From Halisarca cf. caerulea (taxonomy: Eukaryota > Porifera > Demospongiae > Chondrillida > Halisarcidae): 15,000 bases of DNA. The notes beneath the pieces were generated by a model. The model did not search any database. It worked only from the letters and a program-made list of their open reading frames with translations, and was not told the origin of the DNA. The number at the start of each line of letters is the position of its first letter. Positions within the stretch are counted from its first letter, which is position 1. Shown here piece after piece: positions 1 through 15,000 of the stretch. The translations under genes and the position numbers were made by a program. The stretch spans positions 1,231,074 through 1,246,073 of the forward strand of contig CAUJGJ010000208.1 of NCBI GenBank assembly GCA_963170055.1. The letters are read 5' to 3'.

Positions 1-810
1 TCCGAAGGAAATACCTTGTGTATATCTTATTGTTAGGGGTCTTAATGACATGACATCAATGGTGCATAGCTAGTACCTTGAGCCCAAACATGTATTGTAA
101 TAAAAGAAAATCATAGAGTATATTATTGTTATTAGAAATGGGTGGTTTCAATTCAGTTTAGAAGTGTACTTTGTACTGGATAAAAACTAAAGATTATTTA
201 ACCACTTGAAACACAAATATTTACATCAGCTCGTGGTTGAACCAGTTGTTCTTTGATCTGGAAGCAACCCTTACAAACAGTACAAAGTGGAAAATGCGTC
301 ATAAAAGACCACGGTTCCACAGCGCTGCTTGCTTGGGTAAACAATCAACAGATCACCTTAGCAACGCGGGTACAGGGAAGCCACACAAGTGACATAACAA
401 CTGTGGCGGTTGAAGCCATTGACGTGCATAGGCAGCCATACATGTGACACAGCATTATGAAAACAATACCGCATCATTGGAAAGGTCACTCCAGCACTCG
501 GAAAATCTGTGCTGGGTGGGGCTACAAGCATAGAGCAGTACCTAGTATGGGTGGGTACCCTGTATAAAATTATACTTGCACACTGATACTGCACACAATA
601 CAATGCTAGTTCGGTAGTGGTAACATTATGGTAAAATTCACATTACATTGCTTTGCAATTGAAAACCCTGAAGTTTTGCATGCAAGTACAAAAATGTACA
701 AGTTAACACATATAGGCCCATCCCCCCACACAAAACATATACCATGTACAGATGAATGCAGTACATACAATGCACATGTATACACGGTCAATACGTACGT
801 TGCTTGAACG
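1..810. other. Left flank, no convincing gene
   Basis: This stretch lies downstream of the minus-strand phosphatase gene and should contain its 3' untranslated region. I see no clear AATAAA on the minus strand. It holds no long reading frame, no RNA gene and no recognisable repeat apart from the short frame at 241-447, listed separately. Confidence 0.5.
241..447 (+). pseudogene. Short open frame, possibly a degraded DDE transposase piece
   Basis: The frame opens after a TGA at 238-240 and ends with the TGA at 445-447, about 68 codons, without a convincing start codon. Its middle reads DHGSTALLAWVNNQQITLAT, then a spacer and VAVEAIDVHRQ. A strand-rich 'ALxWxDxKxVxxLST' stretch followed later by a GVDxxD-like element is a loose pattern of piggyBac-type transposases, which is why I mention that family. 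The resemblance is weak, none of the catalytic aspartates can be assigned, and chance is a serious alternative. No neighbouring transposon ends were found. Confidence 0.2.
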
Positions 811-2394
811 CTATTCGCCACCTTGTTCCGATATTGGGATGGAGATGGTCTCTTCTGCAGTGGACGGAGAACTCAAGCCGCACACTTCATCATAGCTCTG
901 TTTCTTCCTAAATCTACCACTGGAAATGTAATCCTTCCAAGACCTGAACTTTAGAAGTTCTCGCGCAAGCTCAAAATCCGCAGTGCTCATCTGTAGCTCT
1001 TGGGTCACAGTCTGTCCATTGACGAGGATTCGTATGAAATAAGGCGAGTAGTACCAAGAATCTTCCTCTGTTCGTTTTGAAACAACTGTTTCCTTTTTCC
1101 ACAGTTCAAAAGTTACATGACCAGCATAAGGTACAATCTTCTTCTGTGGAATATCTAAAGCAGCCATGATTGCAGATAAAGTTGAATCATGGCAGAAATG
1201 GATAAGGGCCTTGAAAAAGTTACTGTCTCCTTTCTTGTCCATTTCAATAGCGTGGTTCATTTGTTGAAAGAGCGTGTTATATATAAACGGCTGCATCATC
1301 AGTACTGAAGTACCCATTGGATAGGTGTGCGCTGATGCCCAGTTGGCATAGTTTGCAATATCTGACATCAATTTTTGGTCAATGCACCCCCTTTTTCCAC
1401 AAGGGAGGGGCATCCCATGACATGCCCTTCCCATTATCTGATCGTGCAGGCTTGTGATTTTGGGTGAAATTTTCCACATGGACACTCCCATGTCTGCTGC
1501 CACACGTTCTGTTACATTCGAAAAGAAAATCTCACCAGATTTAAATTCCCCAGAAGACAACTCTTTAGCTATTATTTCTCTCAGTTTTGGACACCACCGG
1601 TATACAGAGGTGGATCCCGGAGGTAATCCATACAGGGTTATCCCCTTGGATACATGAATGGGTACATCGGTGGCATCATCTCCAAGGAGACCCATGAGGA
1701 AGCTAGCTGCACTTTGCTGAGTTCTTTCGTAACTGGTACTGTGCACAAATATGGAATCACTCCACCTTCCAAATAGTCCTGGCCGAGAAAATAGTTGTGG
1801 ATAAGTCTTCTTGATGTACTGGCCATTAAAGTACTGCTGGTAGTAACCATAACTGGTCAGAATACCATATCGACATTTAATGAGAGGTCCACTGTGTAGA
1901 CTGGGATTGAGTGTAAGTCCATCTGTGAGCGGAACAAGTTTAAACCTGTTTAGATCAGACCACTGCAATGGCAACGCACCAGGAAATGAGCATTTGAGCT
2001 TTGGTATGGGTATGACGTCTGAACGCAAGTATGTAGGCATCTTATCACCATGACGAAATAATACATACGCCTGTAGAAGTTTAAATTCAGATTTTTCATT
2101 AAAAGATAACTTCCCGTCAACACTGCTTTCGCTCATTGCACTCAGAGCATCGATCCCATTGCAATAGTCAAGAACATTGCTAGGATATAGGCTACGCTGT
2201 CCATCCATCATCAACTTCAAGGAGCTTCTTAGCAAGCCTAAGTCTATGTCGTGCTCGCCAGATTCCACCTTCTTCCTTCCATTAAACAGCAAGTTTCCAT
2301 GACTGAAAACTAATTTTTGCAGCAGAAAAGCAGACCCAACCAGGACTACGGAACAGAAGAAATATTTACAGAATGCACGTACCCAAAAAAGCAT
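811..2394 (-). CDS. PXYLP1: 2-phosphoxylose phosphatase 1-like, Golgi histidine acid phosphatase
   Basis: The 527-codon frame encodes a histidine (branch 2) acid phosphatase. Residues about 10-30 form one hydrophobic segment after a short basic N-terminus, giving a type II signal anchor. The catalytic RHG triad is at 114-116 within VLFRHGDKMPT, and the second catalytic element is His402-Asp403 in FCHDSTLSAIMAALD. A further conserved Arg (R224, in ERTQQSA) lies between them. A Cys-rich stretch PCGKRGCID (331-339), FIRILVNG (453-460) and C-terminal YDEVC (501-505) resemble human PXYLP1, which removes the transient 2-phosphate from xylose of the glycosaminoglycan-protein linker in the Golgi. Length is close to the human 480. 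One oddity is Lys118 where RHGxRxP has Arg. The gene has no intron in its coding region. It is divergent from the carrier gene next door. Other acid phosphatases (ACP2/ACP4) are less likely because of the anchor and the Cys pattern. Confidence 0.88.
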   Translation of the reverse strand: MLFWVRAFCKYFFCSVVLVGSAFLLQKLVFSHGNLLFNGRKKVESGEHDIDLGLLRSSLKLMMDGQRSLYPSNVLDYCNGIDALSAMSESSVDGKLSFNEKSEFKLLQAYVLFRHGDKMPTYLRSDVIPIPKLKCSFPGALPLQWSDLNRFKLVPLTDGLTLNPSLHSGPLIKCRYGILTSYGYYQQYFNGQYIKKTYPQLFSRPGLFGRWSDSIFVHSTSYERTQQSAASFLMGLLGDDATDVPIHVSKGITLYGLPPGSTSVYRWCPKLREIIAKELSSGEFKSGEIFFSNVTERVAADMGVSMWKISPKITSLHDQIMGRACHGMPLPCGKRGCIDQKLMSDIANYANWASAHTYPMGTSVLMMQPFIYNTLFQQMNHAIEMDKKGDSNFFKALIHFCHDSTLSAIMAALDIPQKKIVPYAGHVTFELWKKETVVSKRTEEDSWYYSPYFIRILVNGQTVTQELQMSTADFELARELLKFRSWKDYISSGRFRKKQSYDEVCGLSSPSTAEETISIPISEQGGE

Positions 2395-2656
2395 GCATAA
2401 GCTAGTCTACGTCACATGTAGAAATAAACGTACTGATAATGAGGGTAAACAATCGCCATTTCCATTTCATTTTGCTTTGCGAGGATATCCCTACAATTAC
2501 TATGCTAATTGTCATTATCCAAAGCGAAATAAAATTTATCGAAGGGGTCAGGGAGGATAACGATATTCATGGTAATATAACAATATTCATAGAAGGTTTA
2601 ATAGTATTCATGGCCTATTTGGGACTTCATTAGCATCGTGAACTCGGCATGAAAAA

Positions 2657-2662
2657 CACGTG
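2657..2662 (+). promoter_or_regulatory. Palindromic E-box CACGTG
   Basis: CACGTG lies 24 bp upstream of the TATA box of the carrier gene. CACGTG is the canonical site for bHLH-ZIP factors (MYC/MAX, USF, TFE). A role in expression of this mitochondrial carrier is inferred from position only. Confidence 0.4.
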
Positions 2663-2685
2663 CCAGGGTACACGAGGCACAGGGG

Positions 2686-2693
2686 TATAAAAG
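2686..2693 (+). promoter_or_regulatory. TATA box of the carrier gene
   Basis: TATAAAAG is a perfect TATA match, about 210 bp upstream of the start codon at 2897. Transcription would begin near 2715, leaving a 5' leader of roughly 180 bases. Confidence 0.5.
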
Positions 2694-2896
2694 CGTTCGC
2701 GGTACCTTCTAGATGTTTCACAAAAATATCTTCAGGAGGGGATAGCTGATTCCCTTTAGCCCAACACCCCGTCTCCATCGATTGGTATGAACACTAGTGG
2801 TCTTCCGAGAGGAAGCAGAGAATCCAACTGCAGTTGGCACATTCAGAATCACGGTCATTGTTGTAGCAGCTGGCACCTTCATTCAAGGAAATAAAC

Positions 2897-4008
2897 ATGA
2901 CAGAATATATTCACTTTATCGCTGGGGGGTGAGTGTAGTCTTTATTTGCTAGTCTCTTGCGGGTACACAGCTTGACTATCGTTATTTTTACTTCCGTAGA
3001 GTGGCTGGCGCAACAAGTGCGTTTGCGACTTGTCCTTTGGAAGTACTGAAAACGAGACTTCAGAGTACCGTGGGCCAAGCTATGGTATACCAAGTTTTAC
3101 CTCTGAGTGGTGGTACTGCCGCCGTTGAAGCTACCGTACCTTCTTTGATTTTCCAACGATACGCCGTACTGGGACAATATGCAAGGTAATTCGTTTGGCT
3201 TGTTAACATATGTAAAGCGCTTGTTTTTGGTAGGAATTACTACCATCGCCATTTCTGTTGTGATTTCACTATTCGTTTATCTATTCACAGGCATATCTTC
3301 CTCTCGGAAGGAGTTCGCGCGTTTTACAAGGGACTGTGCCCAACCCTGTTTGGGATTATGCCCAATAAGGCTATCTATTTCGCAACGTACAACAGAGCGA
3401 AGAAGCTGTACAATGGCATTTTTACCCCCAATTCACATCAAGTGCATATGGCATCTGCTCTGAGCGCTGGTGTAGTTGGCTCAACAATTACCAGCCCTAT
3501 TTGGGTGGTGAAAACGAGACTGCAGCTTGATTCCAGCAGAGGAAGGGCACTCACTGTCACTGGCTGCGTAAGGCAACTCGTGCGGGAAGATGGCATTAGA
3601 GGGTTCTATCGTGGCCTCTCAGCTTCATATGCTGGAGTTTCAGAGACAGCCATTTGTTTTGTGTTATATGAACACTTGAAGAAGCGTCTCCAATCTAACA
3701 AACCTTACTACACTTCGGACAAGCTAGATGTTTTGGAGTGTATCTTCGCCTCGTCAGTGTCGAAAGTTGTTGCCACAACACTCTGTTATCCACATGAAGT
3801 TGCTCGTACAAGGATGAGACAACGTTGTAATCCTCACAACAGAAAGTACAAATCATTTTTTCAAACATTACTTAGGGTGTGGAGGGAGGAAGGTCGTGCT
3901 GGACTCTATGGAGGAATGATGGCTCATCTGATGCGAGTCATACCAAACACGGCTATCATGTTCCTGACTTACGAAGCAGTCGTGCGCTGTTTCGATGTAT
4001 CACATTAA
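2897..4008 (+). CDS. SLC25A36: Mitochondrial pyrimidine nucleotide carrier, SLC25A33/36 family, three exons
   Basis: Exons are 2897-2928, 3000-3185 and 3291-4008. The introns are 71 and 105 bp, with donors GTGAGT and GTAATT and acceptors CGTAG and CACAG. The joined frame has 312 codons including the stop, giving 311 residues, the length I recall for human SLC25A36. It shows the three carrier repeats: signature prolines in PLEVLKTR (P23), PIWVVKTR (P142) and PHEVARTR (P240). A Trp replacing the acidic residue in the second signature is the hallmark of the SLC25A33/36 and yeast RIM2 group. SASYAGVSETAICFVLYE (183-200) and IPNTAIMFLTYE (290-301) also match that group. The protein should sit in the inner mitochondrial membrane and exchange pyrimidine nucleotides for mtDNA and RNA synthesis. 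The start is supported by an in-frame TAG at 2864-2866 upstream. The single sponge-type gene may be ancestral to both SLC25A33 and SLC25A36. Confidence 0.92.
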
Positions 4009-4240
4009 CACTTTGAAACTTTTGATGTGTGGACGAACAGTTTATCAATTTTTAAAACCTTGTATTTGTGTTGTCAGTTTTGGCTTCTGTCCTGTATGTT
4101 GTTTTGTTTTAGTTGTGACTGTGGTATTTCAGTGCTCAACATTGATTTGGAGATATGTTATCTCATGAATTGCAATAATGAATTGTTCAATTAATGTACT
4201 CTGACCATTGTATAACCAATAACAACGAACTGCATGCAAT
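4009..4240 (+). other. 3' flank of the carrier gene
   Basis: This is T-rich sequence directly after the TAA, consistent with a 3' untranslated region. No canonical AATAAA is present; AATAAT at about 4171 is the nearest variant. No gene is visible. Confidence 0.4.
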
Positions 4241-4241
4241 A

Positions 4242-4770
4242 TAGTGGAACCCTCCAATGCAGATATGTACCTTGCTATGGACACACACCACTGGAACCAA
4301 AATTCTCCATACTTTACCATAGTGGCTCTTCAACCCTGAAATGAGGACGCCTTAAAAAACCAGGACTTGTACAATTCCTTCTGCATGATCCCATGCAACT
4401 GAGGCTGGTGTCCAGAATACTCGAAGTGCTGTACTGTACACAAAGGCTATAGACAGAGCAATGATTCTCCATACTTTGCCATTGTAGATCTTCAACCCCT
4501 GAAATGAGACCTTCACAACCAGAACCTATACTGCAGTCTCTTCTGCACAATCCCAACTGAGGCTGGCCGGTGTCCAGAATACTCGATCGAGGGTGCTGCA
4601 CTGTACACAAAGGCTATAGACATATATAGCTATAATGATTCTCCATACTTCGCCATTGTAGATCTTCAACCCCTGAAATGAGGACACCTTCACAACCAGG
4701 ACCTATGCTGCAGTCCCTTCCGCACGATCCCAATTGAGGCTGGTGTCCGGAATAGAGGTCTGTACTGTAC
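4242..4770. repeat. MITE-like element with three tandem internal copies
   Basis: The left end TAGTGGAACCCTCC follows TA and resembles the CAGTGGAACCCTCT end of the intact MITE at 9599-9784. Inside, the module ATTCTCCATACTT...CTTCAACCCCTGAAATGAGGACACC...AACCAGGAC...CTGAGGCTGGTGTCC...TACTGTACACAAAGGCTATAGAC occurs three times, with landmark starts at 4303, 4464 and 4638 (spacing 161 and 174 bp). The end near 4760 is GTGTCCGGAATAGAGG, as in the intact copy. It is therefore an expanded copy of the same element. Reading frames through it are incidental. Confidence 0.7.
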
Positions 4771-5020
4771 ACAAAGGCTATAGACATATAGCTGGTGTAC
4801 ACAACAAAAGCAATATATTTTGAGACTATTAATATTAGTCCATGCAGGGTTACGCTAATACAATATGCAGTTTCTATGATACTCATTGTATATACAGACA
4901 ATATAAATTTCAGATATTGGAATAGAGTAAGTAGTTTGGATATAAATAATAATAATATTGTAGAAATATGTTGTAATTGCTCCGATCTAATCGAGTGGTA
5001 TAATAGATTCCCATTGTACA
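4771..5020. other. AT-rich intergenic stretch
   Basis: AT-rich sequence between the two repeat blocks. Short frames on both strands show no protein-like composition. I see no gene here. Confidence 0.5.
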
Positions 5021-5290
5021 AGCACTGATCACATGCATACATCGAATATATATTGTCACTAAATCCATATTATATACACACATATATATAAATATATTAT
5101 ACATAATATATACATGTAGCACTGATCACATGCATAATCGAATATTGTCACTAGATCCATATTATATTATACACATATATATTATTATATTATACATATT
5201 ATATACATGTAGCACTGATCACATGTATACCTGGTAATTGAATATTGTCACTATAAATCCATATTATACACATGCACTGCACCTGCTAGT
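5021..5290. repeat. AT-rich tandem repeat, about 95 bp unit, three copies
   Basis: The landmark AGCACTGATCACATG starts at 5021, 5118 and 5211, so the unit lengths are 97 and 93 bp. Each copy continues with GAATATTGTCACTA.AATCCATATTATA and an ATATA-rich tail; the last copy is partial. Confidence 0.75.
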
Positions 5291-5820
5291 ATTTAAACTA
5301 CATATGTAGCTATATATCGGGCTTCATTATATATACTGAATGCTGTGTGCACATAAGCCACTCATGAACATACACACACTGTATAGCTGTATCTGGGTAC
5401 GATTTCGTTGATATACTGTGGACGGGCTCTCATGTTTGTCTTAATCATATATATTTCAGTTTGATGACTGGCAAAATGCCCTGAGGTTGAAATGTATCAG
5501 TGATTGTCTGATTTTGCTATGCAAATCTTCACAATTCAAATCTATACAATGTGTTGTAAATTAGCTCTGAAGATTATAGATTTAGGTTTCCTAAGCGTGT
5601 AAGAAGCAAGTACAGGCTACATCAGTCCTAGGTACGTACATGCACACAAGTATACACTAATGTTCATGTTCACCAACACACGCACCACTTCAGCTAATCA
5701 CAGTTCAATGAACATGTTGCATGCTTCAATTACAAAAGCAATTGACCCGTGAGTACCTAAAAACACACCCTAGTATTAACGAAAAGCATTTCGTCCCTCA
5801 ATCAATCAGCTGTCAGTTCT
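5291..5820. other. Intergenic region between convergent genes
   Basis: The carrier gene and the AGTRAP-like gene converge here. The interval next to 5821 should hold the 3' untranslated region of the minus-strand gene. No strong poly(A) signal, coding frame or RNA gene is apparent. Confidence 0.4.
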
Positions 5821-13657
<7,837 letters not shown>

Positions 13658-14110
13658 TTTTGGCTACTCTAATTACGGGCCAAACTGACATACACCCAAC
13701 ACATATCATGTAGGTTACGGGCCGGCCGGGTCTGTGGTGGATGCCTATACGTACATCAACAACACGTACGTACACTGTCGTAAGAATACCTAGTAGATCT
13801 ACAGACATACAGCCATAGACATGCGTACAGTCATAGAAAAGAGCGTCCATGTTAATTATAAACTAGTAGGACAACATGCTGTGAAGAGGAGTAAACATGC
13901 AAAACGCTGTCGCTCACCGCTATGGGTAAATTCGGGATGTTCGGGATATTTATGTTAATGGGCATGACGATTAACCTAAGGGATACTTGACCAGTTCGAA
14001 GGGATCTCGAGCTTGATTTTAACCGTTAACACAGAGACAAGACCACGCGCTAATCTAGAGAGTACAGTAGTCAGTTCAGGCGAAGCACGTGACGATGACA
14101 TCATCTACAA
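13658..14110 (-). promoter_or_regulatory. Probable promoter region of the AGTRAP-like gene
   Basis: The interval lies upstream of the minus-strand ATG at 13657 and downstream of the neighbouring paralogue's stop. No TATA box is evident near the start. At 14086-14093 CACGTGAC is an E-box, and TGACATCA at 14096-14103 is a CRE/AP-1-like site; both are about 430 bp from the start codon. Whether they act on this gene is unknown. Confidence 0.35.
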
Positions 14111-14379
14111 ATGGAGTCGCCGTCGCGTGCATTATTGCTGTAAGTTATAAAAAATATACCGTGTATACAGAATATAATATACACATGAGAGCCTATATAC
14201 ACAACACATACATTTATATACACATACAAGAAATATACATAGCTTTCAGTTGAAGTTAGTGGCAAAGGAATAAATCTGATCCTGCCAACTTTACTGAGAT
14301 CTTCGATTTCCACCCCAATTGCAAACAGTTCAATAAGTTAAGAAATGACAGTTGGGTATTCATTCATGGATTCCTTGCT
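14111..14379. other. Intergenic, 3' side of the second paralogue
   Basis: AT-rich sequence, partly ATATAC-rich at 14140-14240, which probably includes the 3' untranslated region of the paralogue. An ATG at 14111 followed by a good donor (CT/GTAAGT) was considered and rejected as a gene start. Confidence 0.4.
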
Positions 14380-14496
14380 CTAATGGCTTTCTTCTCCAGT
14401 GTTGCTATTTAGATTTGCATCTCTGCCTTTGAAGGGCATTTTCAGAGACCCTCTTCGTGCCACCAACACCACTAAAGCATACAATCCCATCAAAGG
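14380..14496 (-). CDS. Last exon of a second AGTRAP-like gene, partial
   Basis: The acceptor ACCATGACAG is followed in phase 0 by 38 codons and TAG. PLMGLYALVVLVARRGSLKM is nearly identical to the last exon of the complete gene (16 of the first 19 residues), with the same acceptor phase. The hydrophilic tail, RDANLNSNTGEESH at its end, is unrelated in detail and lacks the YxNID motif. The nucleotide context TCTTCG...CCCATCAAAGGCTG is shared as well. The upstream exons must lie beyond 15000. This is a tandem paralogue rather than a processed copy, since its splice site is kept. Confidence 0.75.
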   Translation of the reverse strand, partial: PLMGLYALVVLVARRGSLKMPFKGRDANLNSNTGEESH

Positions 14497-15000
14497 CTGT
14501 CATGGTAGTAAATAAGACAAAATATTTGATTAGAAATAAGCACACACTCAAATGAAATGGAAACTAACTCAAAATACATGATTAATTTTTATTCACTTTC
14601 ACTATTCTCGAATTATTAGAGTTTTTTATTATCTATAGTAGTTCATATATTATACTTAGTATTGCAGCACTATGCACACTCATTTTGTATGCAATGTTGA
14701 CCCCTAGTTAACACCAGTTCTGTGGTAATGGGGTTTTCCATCAATAATGAACAAACGAATGAATGACAACTAAATTTAAAAAAAAAACTGAACCAACATC
14801 AACCATTATTCACATGCATATTCATGATAGCATAGTCTACAAAGCACTATTTGACCATAGATAATAGACAAACTATTTTCAGATTGGCAGCGAAGTGGTA
14901 CCAGTAGGTCCAGTGCCCACCTGCATGCCCCAGGATAACTGTACATGTGTCTACATCCACCAACAATGGAGGACATGAACTTAGCAGTCAGACAATAGTG
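14497..15000. other. Intron of the second paralogue, right edge of window
   Basis: Mostly AT-rich sequence. No match to the expected MAIxHLLGK exon with a GTAAGT donor was found, so the next exon is outside the window. A minus-strand open frame enters from the right edge and ends at the TAA at 14808-14806 (64 codons); see the findings. Confidence 0.4.

Larger units (their letters stand above)
2395..2896. promoter_or_regulatory. Divergent intergenic promoter region
   Basis: Only about 500 bp separate the start codons of two genes transcribed away from each other, so their promoters must share this interval. Near the phosphatase start, TACGTCA at 2408-2414 is a CRE-like half-site. The carrier side has an E-box and a TATA box, listed separately. 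The middle (2480-2630) is AT-rich and contains short direct repeats of the type GATATTCATGGTAATATAACAA around 2560-2610. Short frames here look random. Confidence 0.5.

Noticed and set aside
3179..3463. Plus-strand 94-codon frame MQGNSFGLLTYVKRL...
   Set aside because: It reads through intron 2 of the carrier gene and then exon 3 in the wrong frame.
14111..14141. Plus-strand first exon MESPSRALLL with donor GTAAGT, downstream of CACGTGAC and TGACATCA
   Set aside because: No matching downstream exon was found on the plus strand in the remaining 850 bases, and the position is the 3' side of the minus-strand paralogue. It remains a weak possibility only.

Overview
This is animal nuclear DNA: spliced genes with GT..AG introns, an intron several kilobases long, many (CA)n microsatellites, satellite-like tandem arrays and small DNA transposons. 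No bacterial or viral gene was found. The short, few introns of two genes, the very short intergenic distances and the dense TA-flanked MITEs suggest a compact basal-metazoan genome. A demosponge is my best guess, but this is an inference; the genes themselves only say animal.

Layout. At 811-2394 (minus) is an uninterrupted 527-codon frame for 2-phosphoxylose phosphatase (PXYLP1-like). Head to head with it, about 500 bp away, is a three-exon SLC25A33/36-type mitochondrial pyrimidine-nucleotide carrier (2897-4008, plus). The region 4009-5820 is non-coding and holds MITE-derived and AT-rich tandem repeats. From 13657 down to 5821 on the minus strand I reconstruct a small multi-exon membrane protein that resembles the angiotensin II receptor-associated protein AGTRAP/ATRAP. 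Its exons are tiny and most of the 7.8 kb is intron, filled with (CA)n tracts, a 54-bp and a 75-bp tandem array, nested MITEs and a 5'-truncated non-LTR retrotransposon. At 14380-14496 (minus) lies the last exon of a second, paralogous AGTRAP-like gene whose remainder is beyond the right edge, so the locus is a tandem duplication.

How the parts relate. The genes do not form a pathway: one is a Golgi glycosaminoglycan-linker phosphatase, one a mitochondrial nucleotide carrier, and the others a small multispanning membrane protein. The interest is genomic. From memory, human PXYLP1 and SLC25A36 are both at 3q23, while the sister carrier SLC25A33 and AGTRAP are both at 1p36.22. The window may therefore show an ancestral linkage that vertebrates split between two duplicated regions. 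The repeats show clear layering: at least two TA-flanked MITEs are each interrupted by another TA-flanked element, one of which carries the retrotransposon piece.
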